From the NCBI RefSeq assembly GCF_023051165.1, contig NZ_JALKIG010000005.1:1-64000 (forward strand): a DNA stretch of 64,000 bases. Reading direction: 5' to 3'. The notes below the pieces were generated by a model. It searched no databases. It had not been told where the DNA came from and saw nothing but the letters and a program-made list of their open reading frames with translations. Shown in pieces: positions 46,395 to 55,258 of this stretch. Source of the DNA: Veillonella sp. KGMB01456 (lineage in GTDB: Bacteria > Bacillota > Negativicutes > Veillonellales > Veillonellaceae). A program made the translations under genes and the position numbers. The stretch's first letter is position 1. Each line of letters begins with the position of its first letter.

Positions 46395-47156
46395 TTAATC
46401 CTGCGTCAATCGACAAGCATTTTTGCCGATTAAATAATCAAGTGTAACTTGAGCCGCATTTTGTTCAGCTTCTTTTTTACTTTTACCGGTACCGGAACCA
46501 TAGGCCTTGCCTTCAATCCGCACTTCCATGCAGAAAATCTTATCATGGTCGGGTCCCGATTCACTGAGCAAGGTATAGACGATTTGTTTCTCGCCTTCCT
46601 GCTGCACATATTCTTGCAACATAGTCTTATAATCCTTGCCGAGCTTACCGTCTTTCGCTTTTTCCAAATATCCTTGCAAATGACTCAATACGAACTGTGC
46701 CGTTACTTCATAGGAAGTATTTACATATAAAGCACCGATAACGGCTTCAAAGGTGTCCGCTAAAATCGACGCCCGTTCCCGACCGCCCGAAGTCGCTTCG
46801 CCTCGCCCAAGCAATAAATAATTACCAAAATGTAATTTGGAACTACATGTGGCCAACGAGGTTTCGCAAACAGTGGCTGCCTTTATTTTTGTCAGTTCAC
46901 CCTCAGTCATTTGAGGATATGTTTTAAACAGATACTCACCGATGATTAAGTCCAAAACGGCATCGCCCAGAAATTCCAGACGTTCGTTGTGCTTAACGCG
47001 AGCTGCTCTATTTTCATTTGCATAAGACGTATGCGTAAACGCTCTGTCGAGCAAATTTATATCTGTCAAAGGGATACGCAAACGCGCCACAAGCTCTCGA
47101 AGCGCTGCTTCGCGAGCTTGGTGCGAGATTGTCTTATGAGTCTTACGGCCCTTCAA
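46395..47156 (-). CDS. rnc: Ribonuclease III
   Basis: Double-strand RNA endonuclease of 253 aa that matures rRNA and mRNA. Signature ERLEFLGDAVLDL (RNase III domain, about 62-74), a downstream DTFEAVIGALY with the catalytic Glu, and a C-terminal dsRNA-binding domain (about 176-244). No ATG is available: the frame opens with TTG directly after the fabF stop (TAATTG), with GAGGA as the only upstream site, so the exact start remains uncertain. Confidence 0.93.
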   Translation of the reverse strand: MKGRKTHKTISHQAREAALRELVARLRIPLTDINLLDRAFTHTSYANENRAARVKHNERLEFLGDAVLDLIIGEYLFKTYPQMTEGELTKIKAATVCETSLATCSSKLHFGNYLLLGRGEATSGGRERASILADTFEAVIGALYVNTSYEVTAQFVLSHLQGYLEKAKDGKLGKDYKTMLQEYVQQEGEKQIVYTLLSESGPDHDKIFCMEVRIEGKAYGSGTGKSKKEAEQNAAQVTLDYLIGKNACRLTQD

Positions 47157-48401
47157 TTAGTCCTCGTAACGACGAACGAGTAATGTTGCATTATGACCGC
47201 CAAAACCGAAGGAATTGGATAATGCGCAATTCACTTTCAATTCACGAGCCCCTTCTTTAACATAGTCCAAATCGAGTTCAGGATCCGGATTAGTCAAGTT
47301 GATGGTTGGGTGAATTTTACCGGTTTCAATCGCCATAGCCATAACGATGGCTTCAATAGCACCGGCTGCGCCCAATAAATGGCCTGTCATGGATTTAGTC
47401 GAGTTAACTGCCAAGGATTTAGCATGGTCACCGAATAATTCCTTAATAGCCATAGTTTCGTTTTTGTCGTTAAGACCTGTGGAAGTACCATGAGCATTGA
47501 TGTAGTTAATTTCACTAGGATCGATGCCTGCATCTTTAATGGCCAATTCCATACATTTACGAGCTTGTAAACCGCCCGGAGCCGGAGCTGTAATGTGGTA
47601 AGCATCACCATTGCTGCCGTAACCGATTACTTCAGCGTAGATATGAGCACCACGCGCTTTAGCATGTTCTAATTCTTCAAGCACAACGATACCGGCGCCT
47701 TCACCCATAACGAAACCGTCACGATCGGCGTCAAATGGACGGGATGCTTTTTCAGGTTCATCATTGCGGGTAGACATAGCTTTCATAGCTGCGAAACCGG
47801 CCACTGCTGCTGGAGATACAGCTGCTTCAGTACCGCCGGCAAACATAATGTCTGCGTCACCGCGAGCTACGATGCGGAATGCATCACCAATGGAATTTGT
47901 ACCGGATGCACAAGCCGTAATATCCGTAATAGCCGGACCACGAAGACCGAGTTCGATGGACACACGGCCGGATACCATGTTGGCAATCATCATAGGTACT
48001 GCAAAAGGACTTACACGATTAGGTCCTTTCTGGAATAATGTAACATAAACATCGTGGATGGAGTCAATCCCACCGATACCGGTACCAACTACAGTACCGC
48101 AACGGTCGCGATCTTCTTTATCCAAATCGAGATTGGAATCGCGTAAAGCAAGAACTGCTGCGGCGATTGCAAATTGAGAGGAGCGGTCCATACGACGAGA
48201 CTCTTTCTTCTCTACACCATACTGCGTAATATCAAAATCCTTAACTTCACCGGCAATGCGGGTAGCATATTCAGAAGCATCAAAATGAGTAATCGGGCCA
48301 ATCCCGGATTTACCCGCCAATAAAGCTTCATAAAAAGCATCTTTACCGATACCTACAGGCGTTACAGCCCCTAAACCGGTAATAACAACACGTTTTTCCA
48401 A
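47157..48401 (-). CDS. fabF: Beta-ketoacyl-ACP synthase II
   Basis: Condensing enzyme of 414 aa that elongates acyl-ACP with malonyl-ACP. Catalytic Cys164 in TACASGTNS, with His in NAHGTSTGLND and KSMTGHLLGAAG. The start codon is TTG, 7 nt after GAGGTG. It is the last fatty acid gene in the operon and is directly followed by rnc. Confidence 0.96.
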   Translation of the reverse strand: MEKRVVITGLGAVTPVGIGKDAFYEALLAGKSGIGPITHFDASEYATRIAGEVKDFDITQYGVEKKESRRMDRSSQFAIAAAVLALRDSNLDLDKEDRDRCGTVVGTGIGGIDSIHDVYVTLFQKGPNRVSPFAVPMMIANMVSGRVSIELGLRGPAITDITACASGTNSIGDAFRIVARGDADIMFAGGTEAAVSPAAVAGFAAMKAMSTRNDEPEKASRPFDADRDGFVMGEGAGIVVLEELEHAKARGAHIYAEVIGYGSNGDAYHITAPAPGGLQARKCMELAIKDAGIDPSEINYINAHGTSTGLNDKNETMAIKELFGDHAKSLAVNSTKSMTGHLLGAAGAIEAIVMAMAIETGKIHPTINLTNPDPELDLDYVKEGARELKVNCALSNSFGFGGHNATLLVRRYED

Positions 48402-48439
48402 TTATTTCACCTCACATGTAAACTATGCATTGAAATACA

Positions 48440-49396
48440 TTAATCAATCTGAGATACTTCCGCTAACAAACGACGGAAAATCTCCTTAACCGGCAAAATC
48501 TCATCTACTTTGCGCATATTATTGCCGGAGAATACCAAACCGGTTTCCACATCACCTTGCTGTGCCCGTTCTAAGGCTTTAATCAAGCAAAATTTGTGAG
48601 AACAATGCTTTAAGCAACGGTCACATTCAGTTGGTGGCTGTACAGTACCGTCCAATACAGAAGCAGCGAATTTGTTACGAATCGCCTGCCCCGGCAATCC
48701 TACCGGACTCTCTATCAATACAACATCTTCAGGCGCTTTAGCACGTAAGTACATTTTTTTAAGCTCATCCGATGCATTGCATTCTTCACTAGCTGCAAAA
48801 CGACTACCCATTTGTACGCCGTTTGCTCCTAATTTCATCATTTCGACAATGTCTTTCCCGTCGAGAACGCCACCCGCTCCTATTACCGGGATATTTTTAA
48901 CGGCCTTCAACACCTCCGGTACAATCTCACGCGATGAGCGATTTGTACCTAAATGACCACCGGCTTCACTGCCTTCAACGATGACAGCGGCCGCACCCAA
49001 GCCTTCAGAAATACGAGCCAATTTCCCGGAGGACACAATCGGAACAATGGGAGTACCCGATTCTTTCCCCATACCAAACATATCACGAGAAAAACCTGCA
49101 CCGGCTACAACGAGGTCAATACCTTCTTCAATAGCCGTTCGCACTAGGCCAGCAAACTCGGAAGCTGCTACCATTGCATTTATACCAATAATACCCGTAG
49201 GTGATAATTTTCGAGCTAATTTAATTTCATAACGTAATTCATCAAATGGCATACCGGAGGCCGCAATTAGACCGATGCCACCTTCATTAGCTACAGCTGC
49301 TGCAAGACGAGCCGTAGACAATCTGATTGCCATGCCGCCTTGAATGATTGGCACCTTTGCTACCAGATTTCCGATGCGAAGTTCAGGGAGCTTCAC
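48440..49396 (-). CDS. FabK/nitronate-monooxygenase-like flavoprotein with a four-cysteine motif
   Basis: A 318-aa TIM-barrel FMN protein of the NMO/FabK superfamily: IIQGGMAIRLS at the front, VEGSEAGGHLG and GAGGVLDGKDIVEMM, GANGVQMGSRF. It is a paralogue of the fabK at 51.4 kb but carries CDRCLKHCSHKFC (C258, C261, C265, C270), which FabK lacks and which could bind a metal or Fe-S cluster. The start is GTG after GGAGGAATTTATA. Its place between acpP and fabF suggests a job in fatty acid synthesis, but no activity is shown. Confidence 0.8.
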   Translation of the reverse strand: MKLPELRIGNLVAKVPIIQGGMAIRLSTARLAAAVANEGGIGLIAASGMPFDELRYEIKLARKLSPTGIIGINAMVAASEFAGLVRTAIEEGIDLVVAGAGFSRDMFGMGKESGTPIVPIVSSGKLARISEGLGAAAVIVEGSEAGGHLGTNRSSREIVPEVLKAVKNIPVIGAGGVLDGKDIVEMMKLGANGVQMGSRFAASEECNASDELKKMYLRAKAPEDVVLIESPVGLPGQAIRNKFAASVLDGTVQPPTECDRCLKHCSHKFCLIKALERAQQGDVETGLVFSGNNMRKVDEILPVKEIFRRLLAEVSQID

Positions 49397-49465
49397 TATA
49401 AATTCCTCCTGTTACGTATACCGACTAGGAGGCGTTGCCGCCTCCTACCGGTGCACAAGTAAGTC

Positions 49466-49702
49466 TTACGCTTCTTTGATAGAATCGATGTATTCTACCG
49501 TATCTTTCACTGTTTTAATTTTTTCAGCTACATCATCAGGAATTTCAACATTGAATTCTTCTTCGAAAGCCATGATCAATTCAACGATGTCTAAGGAGTC
49601 AGCTCCTAAGTCGTCAATGAATGTAGAATCAATCTTAACTTCAGCTTCGTCAACGCCTAACTGTTCCACAACGATCGCTTTAACTTTATCAAACGTGGTC
49701 AT
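49466..49702 (-). CDS. acpP: Acyl carrier protein
   Basis: A 78-aa four-helix acyl carrier. S36 in [10 protein letters not shown] takes the phosphopantetheine arm. The start at 49702 follows AAAGGAGGTGAAATCACA; an earlier ATG at 49723 overlaps that site and is rejected. It is acidic as usual. Confidence 0.96.
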   Translation of the reverse strand: MTTFDKVKAIVVEQLGVDEAEVKIDSTFIDDLGADSLDIVELIMAFEEEFNVEIPDDVAEKIKTVKDTVEYIDSIKEA

Positions 49703-49744
49703 TGTGATTTCACCTCCTTTCATTGTTTGCTCTATATATATTAG

Positions 49745-50488
49745 CTACATTACCATGCCGCCGTCAACATTAATGACTTGACCCGTAATATAACTCGACA
49801 TATCACTGACTAGGAAAGCAGCTACAGCAGCTACTTCATCCGGCTCTGCCATACGGCCCAACGGAATCGTGTGAACCATGGCGTCTTTCACTTTATCAGG
49901 TAAAACATCCGTCATGTCGGTGTGAATAAAACCCGGTGCAATCGCATTCACGGTAATACCGCGGGATGCCAATTCTTTAGCACAAGTTTTAGTAAAACCG
50001 ATTACGCCGGCTTTTGAGGCACTATAGTTGGCCTGGCCTGCATTACCGGTCACACCTACAACCGATGTCATATTAACAATTTTACCGCTGCGCTGTTTCA
50101 TCATAATTTTGGAAACCGCTTTGGTCATCAGATAAACACCTTTCAAGTTGATGTTGATAACATCATCCCAATCGCTGTCTTTCATACGCATGAGCAAACC
50201 GTCACGGGTAATGCCGGCGTTATTTACTAAAATATCGATGCGACCGAAAGTTGTGTGCGCTTCGTCAACCATAGCCGCTACTTCTTCGGCATTGCCTACA
50301 TTAGCTTTAATTTTGATAGCCTTGCGGCCCATAGCCAAAATAGCATCTACGGTTTCTTGCGCAGCCCCTTCGCTGCCGCTGTAATTCACTACTACGTCGG
50401 CACCCTGTTTAGCCATTAACAAAGCAATGGCACGGCCAATACCACGAGAGGCACCGGTAACTAAAGCAACTTTATCTGTTAACTGCAT
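49745..50488 (-). CDS. fabG: 3-oxoacyl-ACP reductase
   Basis: NADPH-dependent short-chain dehydrogenase of 247 aa. TGASRGIGRA (cofactor loop), NNAGITRDGLLMRM, and the catalytic Ser-Tyr-Lys in TSVVG...YSASKAG are present. It is separated by one base from fabD. Confidence 0.96.
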   Translation of the reverse strand: MQLTDKVALVTGASRGIGRAIALLMAKQGADVVVNYSGSEGAAQETVDAILAMGRKAIKIKANVGNAEEVAAMVDEAHTTFGRIDILVNNAGITRDGLLMRMKDSDWDDVININLKGVYLMTKAVSKIMMKQRSGKIVNMTSVVGVTGNAGQANYSASKAGVIGFTKTCAKELASRGITVNAIAPGFIHTDMTDVLPDKVKDAMVHTIPLGRMAEPDEVAAVAAFLVSDMSSYITGQVINVDGGMVM

Positions 50489-50489
50489 T

Positions 50490-51431
50490 TTATCGAACCC
50501 CTTCTAAAAATTCAATAGTTTTCCCTAAGGAATCTACATCTTCTACATTAGCCAATTGCATTTCTTTGTTAATTTTTTTGGTAAAACCGGTCAAAACTTT
50601 GCCCGGACCTACTTCTACGAAGTTGCCTACGCCATAATTAATCATGGTAGCTACGCAATCTTCCCAAAGAACAGGATGAGCCGCCTGGATAACGAGGGAT
50701 TCTTTAATAGCGTTCGCATCGGTCAAAATTTCACCGGTTACGTTAACTACTACCGGAATCTTGGCATCGTTAACAGTTACTTTGTCCAATTCGTCTTTCA
50801 AACGGGCCGCAGCCGGTTCCATCAAACGGCTGTGGAACGGAGCACTTACCGGTAACATAACGGCACGTTTCGCGCCGGCTGCTTTCATTTCTTCAGCAGC
50901 TTTTTCTACGGCAACCGTAGCACCGGCAATTACGATTTGACCCGGGCAGTTGAAGTTTACTGCCTGAACGGAACCGACTTCTTTGTCGATTTTTTCACAA
51001 ATCGCCACTACTTCTTCACGAGGTAAAGCCAAGATAGCCGCCATGGCACCTTCACCCAATGGAACAGCATCCTGCATGAATTCACCGCGTTTATGAACGA
51101 GGTAAACAGCATCTTTAAAATCAAGTACGCCGGCTGCCACTAGAGCGCTGTATTCGCCCAAGCTGTGACCGCCCACGATATCAGGAGTAAAGCCCTTTTC
51201 TTTCAATACTTCATAACAAGCAACGCTGGCTGTTAAAATAGCCGGTTGTGTGTTAGCCGTTTTAACCAATTCGGTATCAGGACCTTCAAAGCAAAGCTTC
51301 GTAATGGAGTAGCCCAATGCTTCATCAGCTTCAGCAAAACGCTGTTTTACAATGTCATAGGCATTATATAAATCTTGAAGCATACCTACTTTTTGAGAAC
51401 CTTGGCCAGGAAATACAAATGCTGTTTTCAC
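50490..51431 (-). CDS. fabD: Malonyl-CoA:ACP transacylase
   Basis: Serine transacylase of 313 aa that supplies malonyl-ACP. PGQGSQKVGM at 8-17, catalytic Ser90 in GHSLGEYS, and the active-site His in PFHSRLM. The start codon is GTG after GGAGGCGTTACTA. Confidence 0.96.
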   Translation of the reverse strand: MKTAFVFPGQGSQKVGMLQDLYNAYDIVKQRFAEADEALGYSITKLCFEGPDTELVKTANTQPAILTASVACYEVLKEKGFTPDIVGGHSLGEYSALVAAGVLDFKDAVYLVHKRGEFMQDAVPLGEGAMAAILALPREEVVAICEKIDKEVGSVQAVNFNCPGQIVIAGATVAVEKAAEEMKAAGAKRAVMLPVSAPFHSRLMEPAAARLKDELDKVTVNDAKIPVVVNVTGEILTDANAIKESLVIQAAHPVLWEDCVATMINYGVGNFVEVGPGKVLTGFTKKINKEMQLANVEDVDSLGKTIEFLEGVR

Positions 51432-51448
51432 TAGTAACGCCTCCTGTA

Positions 51449-52393
51449 TTATTTAATGATCTTTTGTAAGCCGCCGATTACGGTTTCGGTTTCGGCCATA
51501 ATATCGCGAATGATTTGAGCACAAGGTTTTACATCCTGTAACATACCGGAAATCTGCCCAATCATAACGGAACCGTTTTTAACGTCCCCTTCAATAGCCG
51601 CTTTGCGAAGTGCACCGGCACCCAAAGCTTCCAATTCTTCTTTAGGAGCACCGCTGAATTCCAATTCCTGGTACTGATGGGATAATAAGTTTTCTAAAAT
51701 ACGAACCGGATGACCTGTCGTAAGACCAGTCATAACGGTGGAACGGTCTTTTGCCTTTAATACGGCTTCTTTATAGTTAGCATGAGCAATACATTCTTCG
51801 GATAATACAAAACGTGTGCCCATTTGTACCGCACTGGCGCCCAAAGCGAAGGCTGCAGCCGCACCGCGACCGTCAGCAATACCGCCGGCAGCGATAACCG
51901 GTACGTTTACAGCGTCAGCAATCTGAGGAATTAAGCACATAGTTGTGATTTCCCCTACGTGACCGCCCGATTCGGTACCTTCCGCAACTACCGCATCAAT
52001 ACCGCCGCGCAACAAACGTTTAGCGAGCAATACGGAAGCTACTACAGGAATAACTTTAGTACCGATTTCTTTTAATGCAGGCACGTATGTACTCGGATTA
52101 CCGGCACCGGTTGTAATTACCGGAACGCGTTCTTCCAAGACAACTTGCATAACTTCTTTAACAAACGGCGACATCAACATGATGTTACAACCGAAAGGTT
52201 TATTGGTACGTTCTTTTAATTTATGAATTTCATTACGGAATACGTCCGGTGGCATATGTCCGGCACCGATAATACCGAGACCGCCCCCTTCGGACACAGC
52301 CGCAGCAAGTTCAGCGGTACCAAGCCAAGCCATACCACCTTGGAATATAGGATACTCAATCCCTAACAAATCGCAAATATCAGTCTTAATCAT
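51449..52393 (-). CDS. fabK: Enoyl-ACP reductase II (FabK)
   Basis: FMN-dependent enoyl-ACP reductase of 314 aa, the last step of each elongation cycle. Motifs are YPIFQGGMAWLG, VEGTESGGHVGEIT, AAGGIADGRG and GTRFVLSEEC. The ATG at 52393 lies behind AAGGAGGACAACC. No FabI or FabZ gene lies in the operon, so dehydration must be coded elsewhere. FabK enzymes are known to resist triclosan. Confidence 0.93.
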   Translation of the reverse strand: MIKTDICDLLGIEYPIFQGGMAWLGTAELAAAVSEGGGLGIIGAGHMPPDVFRNEIHKLKERTNKPFGCNIMLMSPFVKEVMQVVLEERVPVITTGAGNPSTYVPALKEIGTKVIPVVASVLLAKRLLRGGIDAVVAEGTESGGHVGEITTMCLIPQIADAVNVPVIAAGGIADGRGAAAAFALGASAVQMGTRFVLSEECIAHANYKEAVLKAKDRSTVMTGLTTGHPVRILENLLSHQYQELEFSGAPKEELEALGAGALRKAAIEGDVKNGSVMIGQISGMLQDVKPCAQIIRDIMAETETVIGGLQKIIK

Positions 52394-52407
52394 GATGGTT
52401 GTCCTCC

Positions 52408-53403
52408 TTAGTACCATTTCATTACCAAGCCGGCCCAAGTTAATCCGGCTCCGAAGCCGGAAAAGGCGACTGTATGATCTCGTTCAACAAAGCCGGATCT
52501 CACTGCTTCATCTAAAGCAATAGCTACCGAAGCGGCCGATGTATTGCCGTATTTCGGCAAATTAACAAACACTTTCTCTGCCGGCATTTTCAACCGGTGT
52601 GCTGCGGAATCGATAATCCGTGTATTGGCTTGATGAGGAATGAAACGATCTAAATCTTCTAACTGTAAACCGGCTTTTTCTAACGCGTTAAGCACGGTGC
52701 GTCCCATGATTTTAACCGCGAATTTATAAACTTCGGCGCCATCCATGTGAACATAGGTCAAGCCTTCTTCGATACGTTTATCGTTAGGCACCATCGCCGT
52801 ACCGCTGGATGGAATGCAAATTGCCATACCGCTGGCACCGTTGGCACCCATATCCATACCCAACATGCCATAGCCTTCAGGTACAGATGACACTACTGCT
52901 GCGCCGGCGCCATCGCCGAACAGGATACAAGTACTGCGATCCTTCCAGTTAAGCACGCGGGACATAACTTCTACACCGATTACAAGCACATTTTTGAAGA
53001 AGTTATTATTCACATAACTGCCGGCCGTAATCAATCCATATACAAAGCCGGAGCAAGCAGCGCCTAAATCAAAAGCGGCCGCATTAGTAGCTCCTAAATT
53101 AGCTTGTACTAAACAAGCTGTGGAAGGAACCGACATATCACCGGTTAAAGTTGCTAAAATGATACAATCAATATCTTCCGCCTTCAAGCCGGCTGCGTCC
53201 AAGGCACGTTTAGCCGCTTCCGTTGCCATATCGGAAGCATTCATGCCTTCCGGAGCAACGCGGCGCTCTTCAATGCCGGTGCGTTCACGAATCCATTGGT
53301 CATTCGTGTCTACGATTTTTTCCAAATCAGCGTTGGTTACGATATTATCCGGTACAAAACTTCCGGTACCGATGATACCTACCGGTTTAGTCCACATCGT
53401 CAT
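52408..53403 (-). CDS. fabH: Beta-ketoacyl-ACP synthase III
   Basis: Condenses acetyl-CoA-type primers with malonyl-ACP to begin fatty acid synthesis; 331 aa. Cys117 in GAACSGF, His in FIPHQANTRI and Asn in YGNTSAAS make the triad. The start overlaps plsX by 17 nt, with AAGGAG 9 nt before ATG inside plsX. Confidence 0.96.
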   Translation of the reverse strand: MTMWTKPVGIIGTGSFVPDNIVTNADLEKIVDTNDQWIRERTGIEERRVAPEGMNASDMATEAAKRALDAAGLKAEDIDCIILATLTGDMSVPSTACLVQANLGATNAAAFDLGAACSGFVYGLITAGSYVNNNFFKNVLVIGVEVMSRVLNWKDRSTCILFGDGAGAAVVSSVPEGYGMLGMDMGANGASGMAICIPSSGTAMVPNDKRIEEGLTYVHMDGAEVYKFAVKIMGRTVLNALEKAGLQLEDLDRFIPHQANTRIIDSAAHRLKMPAEKVFVNLPKYGNTSAASVAIALDEAVRSGFVERDHTVAFSGFGAGLTWAGLVMKWY

Positions 53404-54415
53404 ATTTGATAGCTCCTTCTTCTTCTATACTGTGTTGAATGTTTTCAATAATCTTACGATCAACTATATCGCCGGCAATTTTAATAGCTGTCAAAATTTC
53501 TTTAGCCTTGGAACTGCCATGCGAAATCATGAATACGCCGTTTACGCCCAATAATGGTGCGCCGCCGTTTTCCGTATGGTCAAGGCGTTTACGAATCTTC
53601 TTGAACACCGGATAAATCAGGAATGCCCCCAGTTTGGCTAATATACCGCCATCCTTGATGCCTTCCTTAACAAGTTGCGTCATGACCCCTACAAGGCCTT
53701 CTGCCAACTTAAGAACTACATTGCCCGTAAAGCCGTCACATACAACAACATCAACCGTACCTTTAGGAATGTCACGACCTTCCACATTACCTTTAAAGTT
53801 AATGGTTTTAAGTTGTTCCAACAACGGATAGCTGCTTAAACACAATTCATTACCCTTAGTAGATTCTTCGCCGATATTCAACAAACCGACGGTAGGGTTT
53901 TCATGGCCAAACATAAGTCGTGCATATTCGGAGCCCATAATAGCCCCCTGCACCATATGTTTTGGCTTGCAATTCGCGTTAGCACCCGAATCAAGCATAA
54001 CGGTAACACCCTGTGGTGTAGGAATCGGCGTGGCAATCATAGGTCTGTCAATCCCCTTGATACGTCCTAAGCCGAACAAAGCTGCCGCTACGGCTGCCCC
54101 GGTACTGCCCGGCGCAATGACCGCATCGCATACTTTTTGTTTAACTAAACGCGTAGCGACAATGACCGATGCGTCTTTCTTCTTGCGCACAGCTGTGCCG
54201 GGATGTTCATTCATTTCAATTACTTCACTGGCATGGTGAATAATGAGTTGCGGATTTTTTTCCTGCCCGAATTCTTTTAATACTTCATAAATTCGTGCTT
54301 CGTCACCCACCAAAACTACTTCAATATTAGGGAAGGCTTTAACCGCATCAATTGCACCACGCACAATTTCAAACGGTGCAAAATCACCACCCATAGCATC
54401 TAATGCAATTTTCAT
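53387..54415 (-). CDS. plsX: Phosphate acyltransferase PlsX
   Basis: Makes acyl-phosphate from acyl-ACP for phospholipid synthesis; 342 aa. MGGDFAP at 8-14, LDSGANANCKP and GFTGNVVLKL are family motifs. It is 3 nt after fapR, so regulator, PlsX and FabH are coupled, a usual FapR-controlled order. Confidence 0.95.
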   Translation of the reverse strand: MKIALDAMGGDFAPFEIVRGAIDAVKAFPNIEVVLVGDEARIYEVLKEFGQEKNPQLIIHHASEVIEMNEHPGTAVRKKKDASVIVATRLVKQKVCDAVIAPGSTGAAVAAALFGLGRIKGIDRPMIATPIPTPQGVTVMLDSGANANCKPKHMVQGAIMGSEYARLMFGHENPTVGLLNIGEESTKGNELCLSSYPLLEQLKTINFKGNVEGRDIPKGTVDVVVCDGFTGNVVLKLAEGLVGVMTQLVKEGIKDGGILAKLGAFLIYPVFKKIRKRLDHTENGGAPLLGVNGVFMISHGSSKAKEILTAIKIAGDIVDRKIIENIQHSIEEEGAIKYDDVD

Positions 54416-54418
54416 ATT

Positions 54419-54979
54419 TTACACCCTATTCTGAATGGGCTCCATTATGAATTTCGCCCGAAAGACTTCCTTAACTTTATCTTTGATTGTGACCCAAATA
54501 AAATACTTCTCACCTCGTTGTCGCATGACAGAGGCTTTGGCCACCAAATTACAATCTGCTTTAACAGGATTCTTATACTTTATATTGCCGACACCGGCTA
54601 ATGAAGCGGGGATGCCCAGCACAGCCTTGGCTAATGAATCAGCCTGCGCATATAAATACTGAGGCTCCACATAGCCGCTGGAATCGGTCATGTCATCCGT
54701 CGTCCGCAATATACTCAGACCTTGTTCACCGGCGGTGAGATCTATAAGCTCACCAACCACTTCAATATGGCTGTGATTATTGCCACTTGGCGTCAGTCCG
54801 TCTACTCTGGATTTAATGCGCTCCCGTAATTCAGGAATGCCTAACTCCAATCGATCCAAACGAATCGTCGGCACACTGACATTAAAATAGATGGCCAACT
54901 CTTCGTCAGTAACGAAGGGCGTAGTATTCAGTTTTTGTTGCAATAACTGTTGTCGCTCTTGTTTTTTTATCCGACTCAT
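54419..54979 (-). CDS. fapR: Fatty acid biosynthesis repressor FapR
   Basis: A 186-aa repressor that releases DNA when it binds malonyl-CoA or malonyl-ACP. The N-terminal helix-turn-helix (about 20-45: FVTDEELAIYFNVSVPTIRL) is followed by a hot-dog effector domain. The start at 54979 follows AAAAGGTGGTACC. It heads the fatty acid operon, and a palindrome lies at the start of its transcript. Confidence 0.92.
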   Translation of the reverse strand: MSRIKKQERQQLLQQKLNTTPFVTDEELAIYFNVSVPTIRLDRLELGIPELRERIKSRVDGLTPSGNNHSHIEVVGELIDLTAGEQGLSILRTTDDMTDSSGYVEPQYLYAQADSLAKAVLGIPASLAGVGNIKYKNPVKADCNLVAKASVMRQRGEKYFIWVTIKDKVKEVFRAKFIMEPIQNRV

Positions 54980-54998
54980 GGTACCACCTTTTATGACC

Positions 54999-55012
54999 AA
55001 GTAATAATACTT
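54999..55012. promoter_or_regulatory. Candidate FapR operator
   Basis: AAGTA-ATAA-TACTT is an inverted repeat immediately downstream of the fapR promoter. Known FapR sites have half-sites TTAGTA/TACTAA with a 5-bp spacer; this one shares AGTA/TACT but has a 4-bp spacer, so the match is near, not exact. Confidence 0.5.
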
Positions 55013-55019
55013 CGTTACA

Positions 55020-55048
55020 ATTATATGTCACAATGGCCATTTATGCAA
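55020..55048 (-). promoter_or_regulatory. Promoter of the fapR-fab operon
   Basis: TTGCAT (55043-55048), 17 bp, TATAAT (55020-55025) on the minus strand; transcription would begin in the palindrome at 54999-55012. Confidence 0.75.
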
Positions 55049-55258
55049 GTAAAATTTATGAGCCCTAAAAATTCAACAAAAATTCAACAAAAATACGGCG
55101 ATTATGTAGCCTCAGCTACTGAAAACTATTTTCAACTTCATTATAATAAAAACATGATCATAACTCAACCGTTGGGACCATATATTACAACAAAGTATCC
55201 CTATATATATTTTAACTATTAATTGCAGTAATGTGCAACCGAAAAAAGGAGAAGAACT

